From Clarireedia homoeocarpa (Eukaryota; Ascomycota; Leotiomycetes; Helotiales; Rutstroemiaceae): a DNA stretch of 64,000 nt. Every line of letters begins with the position of its first letter. The stretch's first letter is position 1. A program made the position numbers and the translations under genes. This document shows positions 1 through 11,891 of this stretch, piece by piece. The DNA is taken from the NCBI GenBank assembly GCA_001465935.1, contig LNKV01000002.1, forward strand, positions 248,001 through 312,000, read 5' to 3'. The notes under the pieces were generated by a model that was given only the letters and a program-made list of their open reading frames with translations, was not told the origin of the DNA and made no database searches.

Positions 1-3000
1 GTTCTTTGTTACCAAATAAAATACATTACTGATCAGTCCCCAGCACACCCACATCTGCAAGCGGCAAAAGATATTGCCCGCCAACTTATCGACCCCTTCC
101 TACCGAGAGCACCAGCCGAATACAATGATCCTGCAGTTCGTGCCTCAGTACCGAGTGTCGCCTCATATTCGACGACTCAGCCTGTTAGAGCGCCCGTTTA
201 TAATACAATGGGAAGTGATCACGAAGGATTTCAAAGTGTGAATAACTATACCACTAAGAATTATGTCGACCTAAGTATGCCCAACGATGATCCGTATACT
301 TACATTGATCCGGCAAAAGCTCAAGAAGACCTCAAAGCACTTTTAGAAGGTGTTATTGAGGATGAAGAAGATGGTAAACCAAGAACGAGGTCTCGAAGGA
401 AGAGAAAAGACGTGGCAATCGACGATTTGACAGAGAAAATCAATGACCTGAACGTCGAATCAGAGGAAAAGCTCGAAGTCGCCTCCGAAGATGAAGAAGA
501 AGATGACGGCACAGTCGAAGGAGTCAAGGTCAAATTGCTGCCGCATCAGGTTGAAGGGCTGGAATGGATGATTGGCCGTGAAGTCGGAACAGGAAAGAAG
601 GGCATGGTTCCCAAGGGTGGCATTCTTGCTGATGACATGGGATTGGGAAAAACGCTGCAATCAATCTCTCTTATCTTGAGCAACCCAAAGCCGTCGGCCG
701 AGGAAGAGGCTAAATCCAAAAGAAAATTCCCTGCTGGTATGGAAAAGTGTACCTTGGTCGTCGCGCCTCTAGCTCTCATCCGCCAGTGGGAAGCCGAAAT
801 CAAGGAAAAAGTTGAAGATGAACACTCACTTCGTGTCTGCGTCCACCATGGCCCACAACGTAGCAAGCGTTTCCAAGACCTCAGGAAATACGATGTCGTG
901 GTCACAACATATCAAATTCTAGTCTCCGAGTGGGGCAACTCATCAGCCGATGACGATGGTCTCAAAGTTGGTTGTTTTGGTCTGCATTGGTACAGGGTGA
1001 TTCTTGATGAGGCTCACACCATCAAAAACCGCAATGCCAAGGCTACACAGGCTTGCTATGCTCTTCGAAGTCAGTATCGCTGGTGTTTGACTGGAACGCC
1101 GATGCAAAATAACCTGGATGAATTGCAAAGTCTTATCAAGTTCTTGAGGATTAAGCCATACGACGATCTAAAAGTGTGGAAAGATCAAATTGACCGACCC
1201 ATGAAGAACGGAAGAGGTGATGTTGCAATCAAGCGTCTTCGTCACTACTTGCAAATCTTCATGAAGAGACGTACCAAGGAGATCTTAAAAAAGGATGGTG
1301 CTCTGAATCCAGGAGGGAAGCCATCCATTGCCGGCCAAGGTAGTTCCACGGGCTTCAAAGTTACGGAACGTAAAATTGAGAAAGTTTTCGCGGAGTTCTC
1401 CTCCGAAGAACGAAAATTCTACGAAAGACTGGAACAGCGTACCGATGCAAGCATTGAAGAGATGATGGGGGGCAAGATCAACTACGCCAGCGCGTTAGTC
1501 ATGCTTCTACGTTTGAGACAGGCTTGCAATCACCCTAAACTTGTGGGCAGTAAACTTGGAAAGGATAGCGATGCACTTTCTGCCGAAACTCAGAGCAGCA
1601 AATCTAAATCAACAGCAGATGTGGATGAGATCGCAAATATGTTTGGAGCGTTGGATGTAGGCACCAAAAAGTGTGAAGTCTGTCAAATGGAGCTCAGTAG
1701 AGAAGAGATGTCGGAAGCTGCCATTCGATGTGCCGAGTGTGAAGCAGATTTACAGGAGGTATCGGGGAAGAAACTTAAGCCGAAGAAGGATAAGAAGAAA
1801 AAGAAGAAGGATAGTAAGGGAAAGAAGGATGCTGCCGAGATCCCTAGCGCCGAGAAAGATGCCACGGCTTTTGTCCCTCGCAAACCAAGAAATCGGAATA
1901 TCGTTGAAGACAGTAGTGATGACGAAGAGGCTGAAGGAGAATGGATTGTTGGAGACAAGAAACAGGGTCCTCTTACACTTGGGAAGGCTGGCGGTAAGGA
2001 AGATGAGAATTGTGAGGGCGGGGGTGAATGGCTCACTTCTGATCATGATTCTGAACTCGATGATTCGTTGCCCGATTTACAGAATCTTGGTAAGAAGAAA
2101 ATCATTCATCTCGAAAGCTCAGATGAAGAGGATTCCGAAGAGTATGAGGAGGAGTCTGAAGAAGGCTCAGACGTAGAGCCAACGGAGGCCTCAGACGTAG
2201 AGCCTACGGAGGCCTCAGACGTAGAGCCTACGGAGGCCTCAGACGTAGAGCCAACGGAGGCCTCAGACGAAGAATCGGACGAGGCTTCGGATGAAGAATC
2301 GGAAGAGGCTTCAGATGAAGAATCGGAGGTGGAAGATGAATTCGGTTCTGAAGAAGAAGCAGAGCTTGCGACGATATCCGCATCTACAAAGATCACACAT
2401 CTGTTGAAAATCCTCGAGAAAGAAGCAGCTCAACACAAGTTCATCGTTTTCTCCCAGTTCACATCTATGTTGGATCTCATTGAACCATTCCTTCGACAAA
2501 AGGGCTTCAAGTACACTCGTTACGATGGAAGTATGAGGAACGATATGCGTGAAGCAAGTCTTGATAGGCTCCGAAACGATAAGAGCTGCAGACTTCTACT
2601 TTGTAGTCTCAAGTGCGGTTCATTAGGACTCAATCTTACAGCAGCTACGCGAGTGGTTATTCTTGAACCGTTCTGGAATCCTGTAAGTATAACCAACTCG
2701 CCCTGAAAATTACCCAGATGGCTAACATAATCTCCAGTTCGTCGAAGAACAAGCCATCGATCGTGTGCATCGTCTCACTCAAAAGGTCGACGTCATTGTC
2801 TACAAGATCACTATCAAAGATACTGTCGAAGAGCGAATTCTCGATCTCCAGGAGAAGAAACGTGAACTGGCAAACCAGACGATCGAAGGTGGTAAGGGTG
2901 GTGCTGGTAAATTGGGCATGAAGGAGATTTTGCAACTCTTCAAAAGAGATGCTGAACATGCTCCACCGCAAGGAGACAGTGCGGCTTACGACTTAGGAAC

Positions 3001-3196
3001 GAAGCCGAGAATTTTGAAGGAGGGTCTAGCAAGCCCGATGAAGGGTGGTAGTAGGAGTCCGTCGAAGTCGGGTGGAAGTTGGAATAGGGAGCCATCGGCG
3101 CAGAGGGACAGGGAAAAGGAAAAAGAAAGAAAGATTACGCCAAATACTCTTTCGAGTAGGAAAGTGGAGGACTCTGTTTATGGTAGACGATGGTGA
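1..3196 (+). CDS. SNF2-family DNA-dependent ATPase (Rad5/Rad16-like), 5' end missing
   Basis: The frame is open from base 1, so the true start lies upstream of the window; the first ATG inside is at 208. One intron, 2683-2737, splices ..FWNP to FVEEQAIDRVHRLTQ, restoring helicase motif VI. Visible motifs are DDMGLGKT (motif I, Walker A-like), ILDEAHTIKN (motif II, DEAH), LTGTPMQNN (motif III), then after a long acidic insert FIVFSQFTSMLD (IV), SLKCGSLGLNL (V) and motif VI. Between the helicase halves is only a CxxC..CxxC cluster (KCEVCQ..RCAECE), not a full RING finger, followed by a Lys-rich patch and an acidic repeat tract. The SNF2 family translocates on double-stranded DNA and remodels protein-DNA complexes. 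The inserted position between the lobes resembles Rad5/Rad16/Uls1, but without a complete RING, ubiquitin ligase activity is doubtful. The exact orthologue is not assigned. Confidence 0.9.
2167..2325 (+). repeat. 24-bp in-frame coding minisatellite
   Basis: Four near-identical 24-bp units (starting TCAGACGTAGAGCC; starts at 2167, 2191, 2215, 2239) encode SDVEPTEA repeats and grade into degenerate units encoding SDEES(D/E)EA. The unit length is a multiple of three, so copy-number change keeps the SNF2 reading frame. The units differ at a single wobble position, suggesting recent expansion. Confidence 0.9.
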
Positions 3197-3761
3197 TATT
3201 CTTCCATCATGAACTTTTTGGTATTGGACTAGATTTGAGATGTCTAGATTTAGTGCGTGTGGGGTGGCAACTTTCAGTGCATTAGACGAAAAATTACGAT
3301 TAGACATCTGCGTATGAGAAACGAAAAAACCATGTTATGTTTCTACAACACTTCCTTTCCTGTTCCTAGCGGCCGTTGCTGTTCTTTTAATCATGGAGCG
3401 TTAGCGTTGTGGACTTGCGTCTAAGCGGAAATGTGGGGTAGCTTACTGGGTAGCTCTGATCTTATGACGTCGATTAATTATCATCACAAGCTCTTTAAGA
3501 TGTCCAGATTCTATCTCTCTTCTTACAAAATTATAAATTAACTTCTTCAATTGCTCAATTGTAGAACTGGACATTATATCCACTCATTAATACCATTGAT
3601 TATCGAAAGAATTCTACTACACTATCTGAAGCTTGTAAGTCCTTAGCCAACAGCCCTATGCGCTCCCACCGGTGTAATCTCTAGCTGAACTAACACAACC
3701 CAGAAATCACCACCGTAAACAAACAGAAACAAACAAACAAATAAACCATACTACCACTAAA
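3197..3761. other. intergenic: 3' of SNF2 gene and promoter of small mitochondrial protein gene
   Basis: About 565 bp without a supportable gene. It is AT-rich towards the middle. The last 45 bases before the ATG at 3762 are A/C-rich, as is common for fungal 5' leaders. Confidence 0.5.
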
Positions 3762-4241
3762 ATGCCACGCACATCTGTCCTCTCCCTCCACCGTATCCTC
3801 CTCACCACGCGTCCCCGCCCCAATCTCCTCACACCCAAACCCCTCCACCAGCAGCGCACCCTAACCAGCACCTCCTCTCTTCTGTTTCCGCGCAAAGGCT
3901 CCCAAGACAAAGACAGCATCGATCGTTCTTCGTCAGAGTACTCGCGATCCGGCACAGACGACGCCGCGGCCTCGGAGGCGCAGGCGGCGTTTGATCCGAA
4001 CACGACGTCGCCACAGGCGGCAAAGGATATTGCGGGGAAAGGCCCTGGGTCCGGAGAGGAAACGGAGGGCGGAAATCCACTTGAGGTGAGTCCGGCGAAT
4101 CCGGAGGTTAGTAAACCGAAGGGGCATGGGCAGACCGCGGGCGCGGAGAAGAGTAAGGGAGAGAAGAGTGGGACGAAGACGGGGGCCGGTGGGGGTAGGG
4201 GTGGGTTTGGGAGCCCGGAGAAGGGGGGAAAGAGGTCCTGA
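3762..4241 (+). CDS. small predicted mitochondrial protein, Gly/Lys/Ser-rich tail
   Basis: A single exon encodes 159 aa. The first 45 residues (MPRTSVLSLHRILLTTRPRP..) are rich in Arg, Ser, Thr and Leu and lack acidic residues, the usual look of a mitochondrial presequence, with a plausible processing region around QQRTLTSTS. The rest is low-complexity: Ala/Asp/Glu then Gly/Lys-rich, ending GGGRGGFGSPEKGGKRS. The start is supported by an A at -3 (ctaaaATG). Base composition is much more GC-rich than the spacers, which also opens a long antisense frame judged a shadow. No domain is recognised and the function is unknown. Targeting is an inference from the N-terminus. Confidence 0.6.
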   Translation: MPRTSVLSLHRILLTTRPRPNLLTPKPLHQQRTLTSTSSLLFPRKGSQDKDSIDRSSSEYSRSGTDDAAASEAQAAFDPNTTSPQAAKDIAGKGPGSGEETEGGNPLEVSPANPEVSKPKGHGQTAGAEKSKGEKSGTKTGAGGGRGGFGSPEKGGKRS

Positions 4242-4546
4242 GGGAGTGGGGTATTTAGATGGGTGGGGGTGGTTCGGAAGAGGTGATGGTTTCTGCAATA
4301 TGAGCTGGGAGACACTGTAGAAGGCTGAGTGTTATTTTTGGGCATAGAGAACATGAAGGGGGGACCAGTTGATGTTTGCATTTGCATCGCATTGTTCATT
4401 GGCATTTATGAATGAATGAAGTGAAGACATGTTGTATATTATTATATCATAAACACATGAACCTAACCGCAGCCCTCCCAACATAAATCAAATGTGGCCT
4501 ACCAAGAACCTAAAGATCTAGTACACGTAACAAACCCAACGATCAA

Positions 4547-5358
4547 TTAAGCCTTCCCCTCACCCTCCTTCCATTCCGTCCTCCCCATCCTGACGATATC
4601 CGCCTGCTCCACAACCCAAACCTGCGGAATCTTACCCTTGCCCCCCTCCACATCCTCCAATGCCTTCAGCCCCGCCGCCACCGCCGCCCTCCCAATCACC
4701 TCCGCATCCTGTGCCCACCCATCCTTCAACGCATTACTCACCCACCCCGACACCGTCGCTAGTTTCCGGAACACCCATTCCGGCGGCCGGAAGTCCTCGC
4801 GATCGCCTACGATCAGCCCCGGCCGCAGTATCACAACGTGTTTGAACGGCAGCGCTTTGACGGCGTCTTCCAGCTCGCCTTTCATCTTCATGTAGGGGAA
4901 CATGGAGGAGGAGTTCGCGCCCCCGGTGGAGATGAGCACGTAGATAGGGACTTGGGAGTCGAGGGCGGCGCGAGCGAGGGTCAGGTTGAGGTCGTAGTCG
5001 ATAGTGCGTTGGGCGGCGAAGGAACCGGCTTGCCCGCGGGTGGTGCCGAGGGAGGAGAAGAAGATAGAGGGCGGCGGGGTTAGGGATGAGAGTTGGGTGG
5101 ACCAGGTGGATGTGTCGGGGGATGTGAGGGGGTGGAGTTTTGGGGAGGGCGTGGAGAGTTTGGGATCCCGTCGGGAGAGGGCGTGGATGCTAGAGATCGT
5201 GGGGAGAGTGAGAAGGGTCGAGAGAATGTGTGAGCCCTGCGATTGTAGAGTTAGTGTGATGAAGTGGTGTGCTGTAACGCCAATTGAGTGATAATAGTGG
5301 AAGAGTATGGTAGACTTACGACAAGGCCGGTGCTACCGACTGTAGCTGTTGATGTCAT
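4547..5358 (-). CDS. fmp52: Fmp52-like NAD(P)-binding protein
   Basis: Two exons: 5320-5358 and 4547-5236, with intron 5237-5319 (phase 0), giving 242 aa. The N-terminus reads MTSTATVGSTGLV then GSHIL after splicing, the TGLVGSHIL dinucleotide-binding turn of the atypical short-chain dehydrogenase/TIP30 group. Further conserved pieces are HALSRR, ISTGGANSSS, the YMKMKGELE stretch containing the YxxxK pair, and ILRPGLIVGDRE. Yeast Fmp52 is a mitochondrial outer-membrane protein of undefined activity; localisation here is by family. The length fits the family. Confidence 0.88.
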
Positions 5359-6288
5359 TGTGATGAGTTTTGCGATGTCTAGAAAATATGAGAGTAGCAA
5401 GCTATAGATTCGAATTTAAAACTCTGAATTGATAACAAAGATTTCTTTATCTCAATTTCAGTTTGCAGTGATAGATATTTGACTTCCGGCTTTACGTGAA
5501 CCCTGCTACTGTCTCCGCCGTCCCGGCGTACGGATAAGACATGATAATTGGTTGAATAAGGGGTTTCGTCATATTGCAGGGATGGGTTAAAATTGGAGGG
5601 TGATGTTAATTGGAGAGATTGGATAGAGTAGGCCTAGATTGGGAATAAATACAAAGTAGCTTCGGATGATGAAGATATAAATTTCTTGGAATCCTTAAAT
5701 ACATGGGTGGTTCCGCAACATGCAACATGGCTGGCCCTCGTCCGAGAACCCAGGAACAAAGAAATTCCGATCCGCTGGTTCGGCCCCGGTCAAACCGATA
5801 TTCCGACATGTAAGGCTCAATTTGGAGTAACGATTGCGTGATCCCTCGTGCGCCGGTAAAAAAGTCTTCGAAATTTCACAAGTACTCGCACCCCTTCACT
5901 CAAGTCTCGATATCGGATGTGTAAGGTGCAAAGGTGGGTGAATTCATACCAAGGAAGACCGGAGGGACATTTATTTTCCCATTCTTTACTAATACAAAAG
6001 GTGATATATCGGCATTTGGATTATCACATTCCAATTATCAGCCAGATATTATCCATTATCAATTCCCACTAGGAAAGTCTTTTCAAGCTAAGTGGTAGTA
6101 CACCATCTCATTCTCCTGACTTTTGTCGCCTCTTCGACGACTTCTTTTTTCCCCTTCCTACACCAAGTCAATCAAGCCCATTGTGACTTGGGTTTGTTTT
6201 CATATTCTCCAATTATCCTGTTTTATCTTTCCGGTTCGTTGAAAGCAGATATCCTCCTCCTCAGATTACCCCGCTACAATCTTTCAAA
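5359..6288. other. divergent intergenic region between FMP52 and MET10
   Basis: About 930 bp between two divergently transcribed genes, presumably holding both promoters. AT-rich with several CCAAT/ATTGG words (for example near 6029). No gene is supported; the small open frames inside have no family resemblance and poor composition. Confidence 0.5.
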
Positions 6289-9200
6289 ATGGGGGTTGAA
6301 GTGGGTTATGACCACACCAAGGGTATAAACACAAAGCCAGCAGGTGATGGATCGGATCAAGTAAGTTCAAACATACGGGACTAGATAGTTGCTCTTCTAA
6401 CCATTGTGCGCTCGCAGAAACCGTTCGGAAAGGAAGGTCCTACGAGTCTCTGGAACTCCGACACCGGCTCCTCGTTCAAGAAGTTCTCCCAGAAATCCTC
6501 GTGTTTACCTTTTGGACAACCAATTGATTACGATGAAATCAGTGGTCCTACCTATGTCACTGCCCAGACGCTCATTCAACAAGTTGCATATGCCTTGTCA
6601 GACAAGATCTTTTCATACTCCCCAGAAACTTTCGACTTAGATGTTGCTGTGAAGGATTGGGCTGCCGCGAACACGAAGAACGCCAATGGATATACCACAA
6701 AAGTCGCTCCTATGCAAACTCGGTCCGGCGCTGGTTCCATTGCTTTGGGATATATGTTCTCTAAGGACTTCGACTTGAGCAAGAGACACATCCCGCAATC
6801 CCTCTTAGCCTCTTCCTCTAGCCTCCACAGTCTGCGCGCAGTTTTGGATCAGCTCTCTTTGCTATACTCTGTTGCCAACCCATTTGTTGCTCACGTCGCA
6901 GCTGTCGACTATGCACCGGGGTCTACCGGCCTGGTGACAGATTATGCGACTGCTCTCACTGTTGCTGAGGAATTAGGACTCGGTTTGGTTTCTAGCTCCT
7001 CTGCTTATGAAGCCCAGCACATGTCCTTATTCTCCACACTTTTGGCCAGTATTCTCCCAACTATCCATATCTACGATGGAATCACCGTTGGCCGTGATAC
7101 TCTCCGCGTTATTGATATCATCAATCAATCTGGCCTCAGTAGCTCTTACAAGACCATTCAGGGCGAGATTTCAAAACTGGGAAAGCGTGCCGATGCTGAA
7201 AGCAAAGTGTCTTCATTAATTGAAGCTTTCAATAATGAACTCGGTACATCTTATGGCCTCTTCGAATATAATGGGCATGAAGCGCCTGAGACCGTCTTGG
7301 TAGTCTTCGGTTCAGTTGAGAACTCTATTGCGACCCAAGTCGCCAATAAGCTTTCATCTGATGGTGCTAAGGTTGGCGTCATTAACGTTAGAGTCTACAG
7401 ACCGTTTGTTGAAGAAGCATTTTTGAAGGCTGTTCCTGAATCTGTTAGAACCATCGCTGTTCTAGGCCAGGTTGTGGACCTAACGGTGGCATTGGACCTT
7501 TCGGCGCACTCTAATTTGTACGAAGACGTCTTAGCAGCCGCTGTCTTCTCCGAAAAATTCAAGTCTCCTCCAGAAATTATTGATGTCAAGTACGCGCGTG
7601 CACAAGTATTCACGCCGACCTCTATTGCTAACATCTTCCACCAACTCACTGGCAAGGCTTCTGGTGAGCCCGTGTCTCTGCTGAATGCTGAGCAGGTTCA
7701 GCAGTACACTTTCTTTGATCTCGATGATTCTACTTCAGCTACAGCTCCTTCTGCTATCAGCAAGTTCTTGTCTAGTGATTCAAAGAGTAACGTCTTCGTG
7801 AACCAGATTCACGACAATCTCATTCAGGGAGGTGTTGTCAGGACTGATATTCGTAGCTCCAAGAAATCTATCGAAGCTGCCTATCCTGTTCAAGAAGCCG
7901 ATGTTGCTTACGTTGGCGAAGAAAAGCTATTGAAAGAAATTGGCATTATAAAGAATGTCAAATCAAATGGAAAACTTATCGTTAAACTTCCGGGCGCTAA
8001 GGATGAGGACTTGGAGAAGAAATTTTCAAGTTCTGTTCGAAGTGAAATTAAGGCAAAGGGCATCGAATTGTTCGTTTTGGACCCATCTGCATCTGAAGCC
8101 GTACAGAAGGAACCAGCCCTCGAAACTTTGATCGCTGAACTTGCATTCCTGAAGGTCGCTCGTTCCGATATGTTAGAGGCGGGCAAAGACAAGCTCATGG
8201 CCATCAACGGTAGTGCGGAGCAATTCGAGACTGTAACAGCAGATCTTGAGAAGATTCTTCGCAAGTTTGAGGTTCCTGAGTCCTGGGCCGAAGTCGAGGA
8301 GGATGCGAAAACTGTCCAACTTCCAGCAACTATCAAATCAAGCAGTTTCGCTGGGTTTGACAAGGAAGATGTTGATCCACCATCTAAACTCCGGGATTGG
8401 CAATCAGCTGCCAAGGGTCTACTTTTCAAGGAAGCATATGGTACTCGAGCTGCCCTTCGACCAGATCTGACAACCAAAACTTATGAAATTACGGTTAAGG
8501 AGAACCGTCGTTTGACTCCCATCACCTATGATCGTAACATCTTCCATATTGAATTCGACTTGGGTACCTCTGGCCTCAAGTATGATATTGGTGAAGCTCT
8601 CGGCATTCATGCAGAGAACGATGTGACTCAAGTCGAGGAGTTCATGCAAATCTATGGTCTCAACCCTGAAGATGTTGTCGAAGTTCCATCTCGCGAAGAC
8701 TCCAATGTATGGGAGACGAGAACCATCTTCCAATCCCTTGTTCAGAATATCGACATCTTCGGCAAGCCGCCCAAGCGTTTCTACGAATCCCTCGCAGAGT
8801 TTGCTACCGATGAAAATGAGAAGAAGGAACTTCTTACTCTTGGTGGTCCAGAAGGTGTAACTGAATTCAAACGTCGCGCTGAGGTTGATACCATCACTTA
8901 CGCCGACATTCTCCTTGAATTCCGTTCTGCTCATCCATCCTTCCACGACATCGCACGCATCGTGTCACCAATGAAGCGTCGTGAGTACTCCATCGCCTCT
9001 TCCCAAGCTGTAAACCCAACCACTGTCGCCCTTATGATTGTCGTCGTCTCTTGGGTCGACCCTCGTGGCCGCGACCGTTTCGGTCAAGCCACTCGTTACC
9101 TCTCTCAACTCCCCATTGGCGCCAAGGTCACCGTCTCCGTCAAGCCCTCCGTCATGAAACTCCCCACCCTCGACACCGCGCCTCTTATCATGGCCGGTCT

Positions 9201-9642
9201 CGGAACTGGTCTCGCCCCCTTCCGCGCCTTCGTCCAATACCGTGCTATGCAGAAGGCCCAAGGCAAAGAAATCGGGTCTATCCTCCTGTACATGGGATCT
9301 CGTCACCAGAGGGAAGAATACCTCTATGGAGAAGAGTGGGAAGCTTATCGCGATGCGGGTGTGATTACGCTTCTTGGCAGAGCTTTCAGTAGAGATCAGA
9401 AAGAGAAGATCTATATCCAAGATAGGATGAGACAGACTTTAAGCGATATTATCCAGGCATACATTAAGGATGAGGGCGCGTTCTACCTTTGTGGACCGAC
9501 GTGGCCGGTGCCGGATGTTACAGAGGTCTTGGAGGAGGCGATTAGAGAGGAGGGTAGGATGAAGGGAGCGAAGAAGGTAGATGCCAGGAAGGAAATTGAG
9601 AGGTTGAAGGAGAATGGGAGATATGTTTTGGAGGTCTATTAG
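6289..9642 (+). CDS. met10: sulfite reductase [NADPH] flavoprotein (alpha) subunit
   Basis: Exon 1 is 6289-6360 (MGVEVGYDHTK..), intron 6361-6417, exon 2 6418-9642; 1098 aa. It is the electron-input subunit of assimilatory sulfite reductase, which takes electrons from NADPH through FAD to the siroheme/Fe-S beta subunit that makes sulfide for cysteine and methionine. Domains in order: an N-terminal pyruvate-ferredoxin-oxidoreductase-like region (about residues 40-450), a linker, then the CyPOR-like FAD/NADPH module with RREYS (FAD binding, about residue 878), GLGTGLAPFRAF (NADPH pyrophosphate binding, about 952) and FYLCGPTWPVPDV near the C-terminus, which ends in an aromatic residue (EVY) as in other ferredoxin reductases. 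Length and layout fit fungal Met10. The first ATG is supported because it restores the short N-terminal exon; the ATG at 6406 lies inside the intron. Confidence 0.95.
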
Positions 9643-9974
9643 AGGCTATCTGAAATGGAATAAGATTGTAAATAGGGAAACGGTTTAGAATATTCCGAGT
9701 AAAGTCAGAGCATGATGATAGATAAAATGGAATTGCAAATCTTTACATCATCATCTTCGATTACGATGTCCATCATATTGGGGCTTATGTCATGCAGGCA
9801 CGTAACATAACGTAAATAGCGATCACAAGCTCACCAAATTCATCGTGAACCTGTCTATCCTCTAAATTGGACCAAGTCGATCTTCAGCACAACACTTACC
9901 GAAGAGAGTTACCATCACACACAGCAAAGAAGCAGAACACTCGTTAATAAGTAAGCTAGTTTGGATATGCTAAT
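9643..9974. other. convergent 3' intergenic region
   Basis: 332 bp between the convergent ends of MET10 and the DUF3500 gene. AT-rich; presumably carries both 3' UTRs. Nothing else is seen. Confidence 0.5.
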
Positions 9975-11426
9975 CTATTGCGACTGCTCCAGTAAAGCTC
10001 TCCCATAATCCCCTCTATTAGGCAAGCGGCTTATAGTGTGAATATGACACCTAGCCGGGCTCGTGTTTGTCAGGAAGACTTATCAAATCAGTATGATTCA
10101 CCGACATTCGAATGGATAAACTACTTACTACCACAGTGGAAATCCAATTCCATGAATGCAACAGGGCTGTGAATACGGAAGTAGTATGGGTCCTCATCGC
10201 CATATTCACCAATCCAAGCGAAATACGTGTCGTCCATGTGCTTTTTGAATAGCTCGACGCGGTGCTTGAGAACGCTGTCGGGGTAGTATTCGTTGAATGC
10301 TTCAAAGAGCTTGATGATCGATTGTTTTTTGTCTTCAGGGAACTCGGATACTGGACATCCCTCTGTTTGTTCCGGTTAACCGCTTGGTGGTCGGGAATAT
10401 GATGGAGATGAAGTGCTTACCATAAGGAACAATTCTATTGTCCTGCCTTGCGCCACCAAGATGTCTTTCGTCAAATGGATTCCAACGGTCGGCTGGTAAG
10501 CTGTTGCCGTCCATTCCTTTGCTCAGCGTGGCTTTATCTTGTAGTTCTTTGGGTAAGGTCTTCATAAGATGGAGACTGTCCATTTCTTCAGAACGGAACA
10601 ATCTCAGCCCCGCGTGCGGCCCCTCGTCGATTCTATCTGGCTCGGCTCCCATGAAAGTTGGACCAATCACCATTCTCTTCCCTAGAAAGACCACAGCCAG
10701 ACACAGATGATGTCCGAAGAAAGTGTAGCCGAAAGGTTCTGTCATAGACGCTTTGCCAAACAATCGGAAGTTGTAGGAATGCTTGTTGAGCACTTTCTTG
10801 CCGTTCACAAGATGACCGAGGAAATCGTTGGTTAAGCAGCAACCCAATATCTTTTCGTATCCTCGTTTTGAGGATGAAGCCTTGAGAATGGCATGGATCG
10901 CCGTCTGTATTTCAGTAGAGCATTCATCTAGTCGCAAACCGCCTAGTGAGATGTTAGCATTGGGGGTCGTCGCGTAGCAAGATTGTAACACACCTGGATT
11001 CATATACAATTCAGGGTTCGACCACAATCTGAATTCATCATCTCTCACATCCGCAAATTGAACAGCCTTCTTCTGGTCCTCATTTAATATCTTCAAAAAA
11101 TCTTCAACCTTCGTATTAACCTCTTCCGTAGGCGCACCCTCATCCTCAGCATACTTGTATAGACCCTCCCTGACCTTCCCATCTGAGGTAAACCCCTTAT
11201 ATGGTTTCTCTAAGTTCTTAGCCTCCAGTCGATTTATCAACCAAGCAGGCGCCTCAATCTGCCTCCTCGAATCACACCAGCTCAGAGCATCATGGTTTTG
11301 TATCCCAGCAATTCGAGGATGATCTGGGGAAGGGACAATATCACGAAAAGGGACCGTCGCATCAGAGCGCGGTTTCGTAGGGTCGCATTCTTGAATGTAT
11401 CCAGAATCCCGTGGTAATACCACCAT
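9975..11426 (-). CDS. DUF3500 family protein
   Basis: Four exons: 10994-11426, 10421-10942, 10129-10362, 9975-10078 (introns 10943-10993, 10363-10420, 10079-10128), 430 aa. DUF3500 proteins occur in bacteria and fungi and have no established biochemical role to my knowledge. Visible family hallmarks are GGLRLDE, CCLTNDFLGH, FGYTFFGHHLCL, GPTFMGAEPD, YYFRIHSPVAF, and the His-containing C-terminal block CHIHTISRLPNRGDYG, recovered only when the last intron is removed. The many conserved His/Asp residues suggest a metal-dependent or hydrolase-like enzyme, which is inference. The first intron is 51 nt with no in-frame stop, so unspliced RNA still encodes protein. It is transcribed divergently from the FAH-family gene at 11892, so the pair may be co-regulated. 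Confidence 0.87.
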
Positions 11427-11891
11427 GCTTGCTAATGATGACGACGAAGTAGGTTATGCCACAAGGAAATGCAATTATCTTTGAAGAATCTTGGGTGGAA
11501 CTGGTTTAGAATAGATACTCTTCTATTGATCTATCATTAATGGCTGGCTGGAACATGATCAAGCAATGATCGACCTCGATGTGGAGAGCTTGCGCCATTG
11601 CTTTCCGGGAACGATCAAATTGTTTGTGTGGACGGATCGATGGACTGCAGCTCCAGCGTTCTCGGGGCAATGATCCCCACAATTAGCGCCGTCAAACAAC
11701 CCCTCCATCCCCACCACTTTGAAATTCGTGGGGATTGGACCTTCAGTCGCGTCCACTTGTCTGCCGAAAGTAATGGAGAGGTGGGGTCAAATGCGTGCGT
11801 GGGATTTGGTAAGATTACTTTTGGGACGATGGTTTTCCTGCGCTCTCGACAATTGTTTTCTACTCTTCATCAATATAGGAATTTCTCAGCC
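11427..11891. promoter_or_regulatory. shared divergent promoter region, DUF3500 / FAH-family genes
   Basis: 465 bp separate the two start codons of head-to-head genes. No specific operator could be identified by eye. A bidirectional promoter is inferred from geometry alone. Confidence 0.4.

Noticed and set aside
3707..4405. 232-aa minus-strand frame opposite the small mitochondrial protein
   Set aside because: Pro/Val/Arg-rich product caused by GC-rich antisense; the plus frame has a better start and a presequence.
6092..6328. 78-aa plus-strand frame overlapping the MET10 start
   Set aside because: Overlaps exon 1 in another frame and has no family resemblance.
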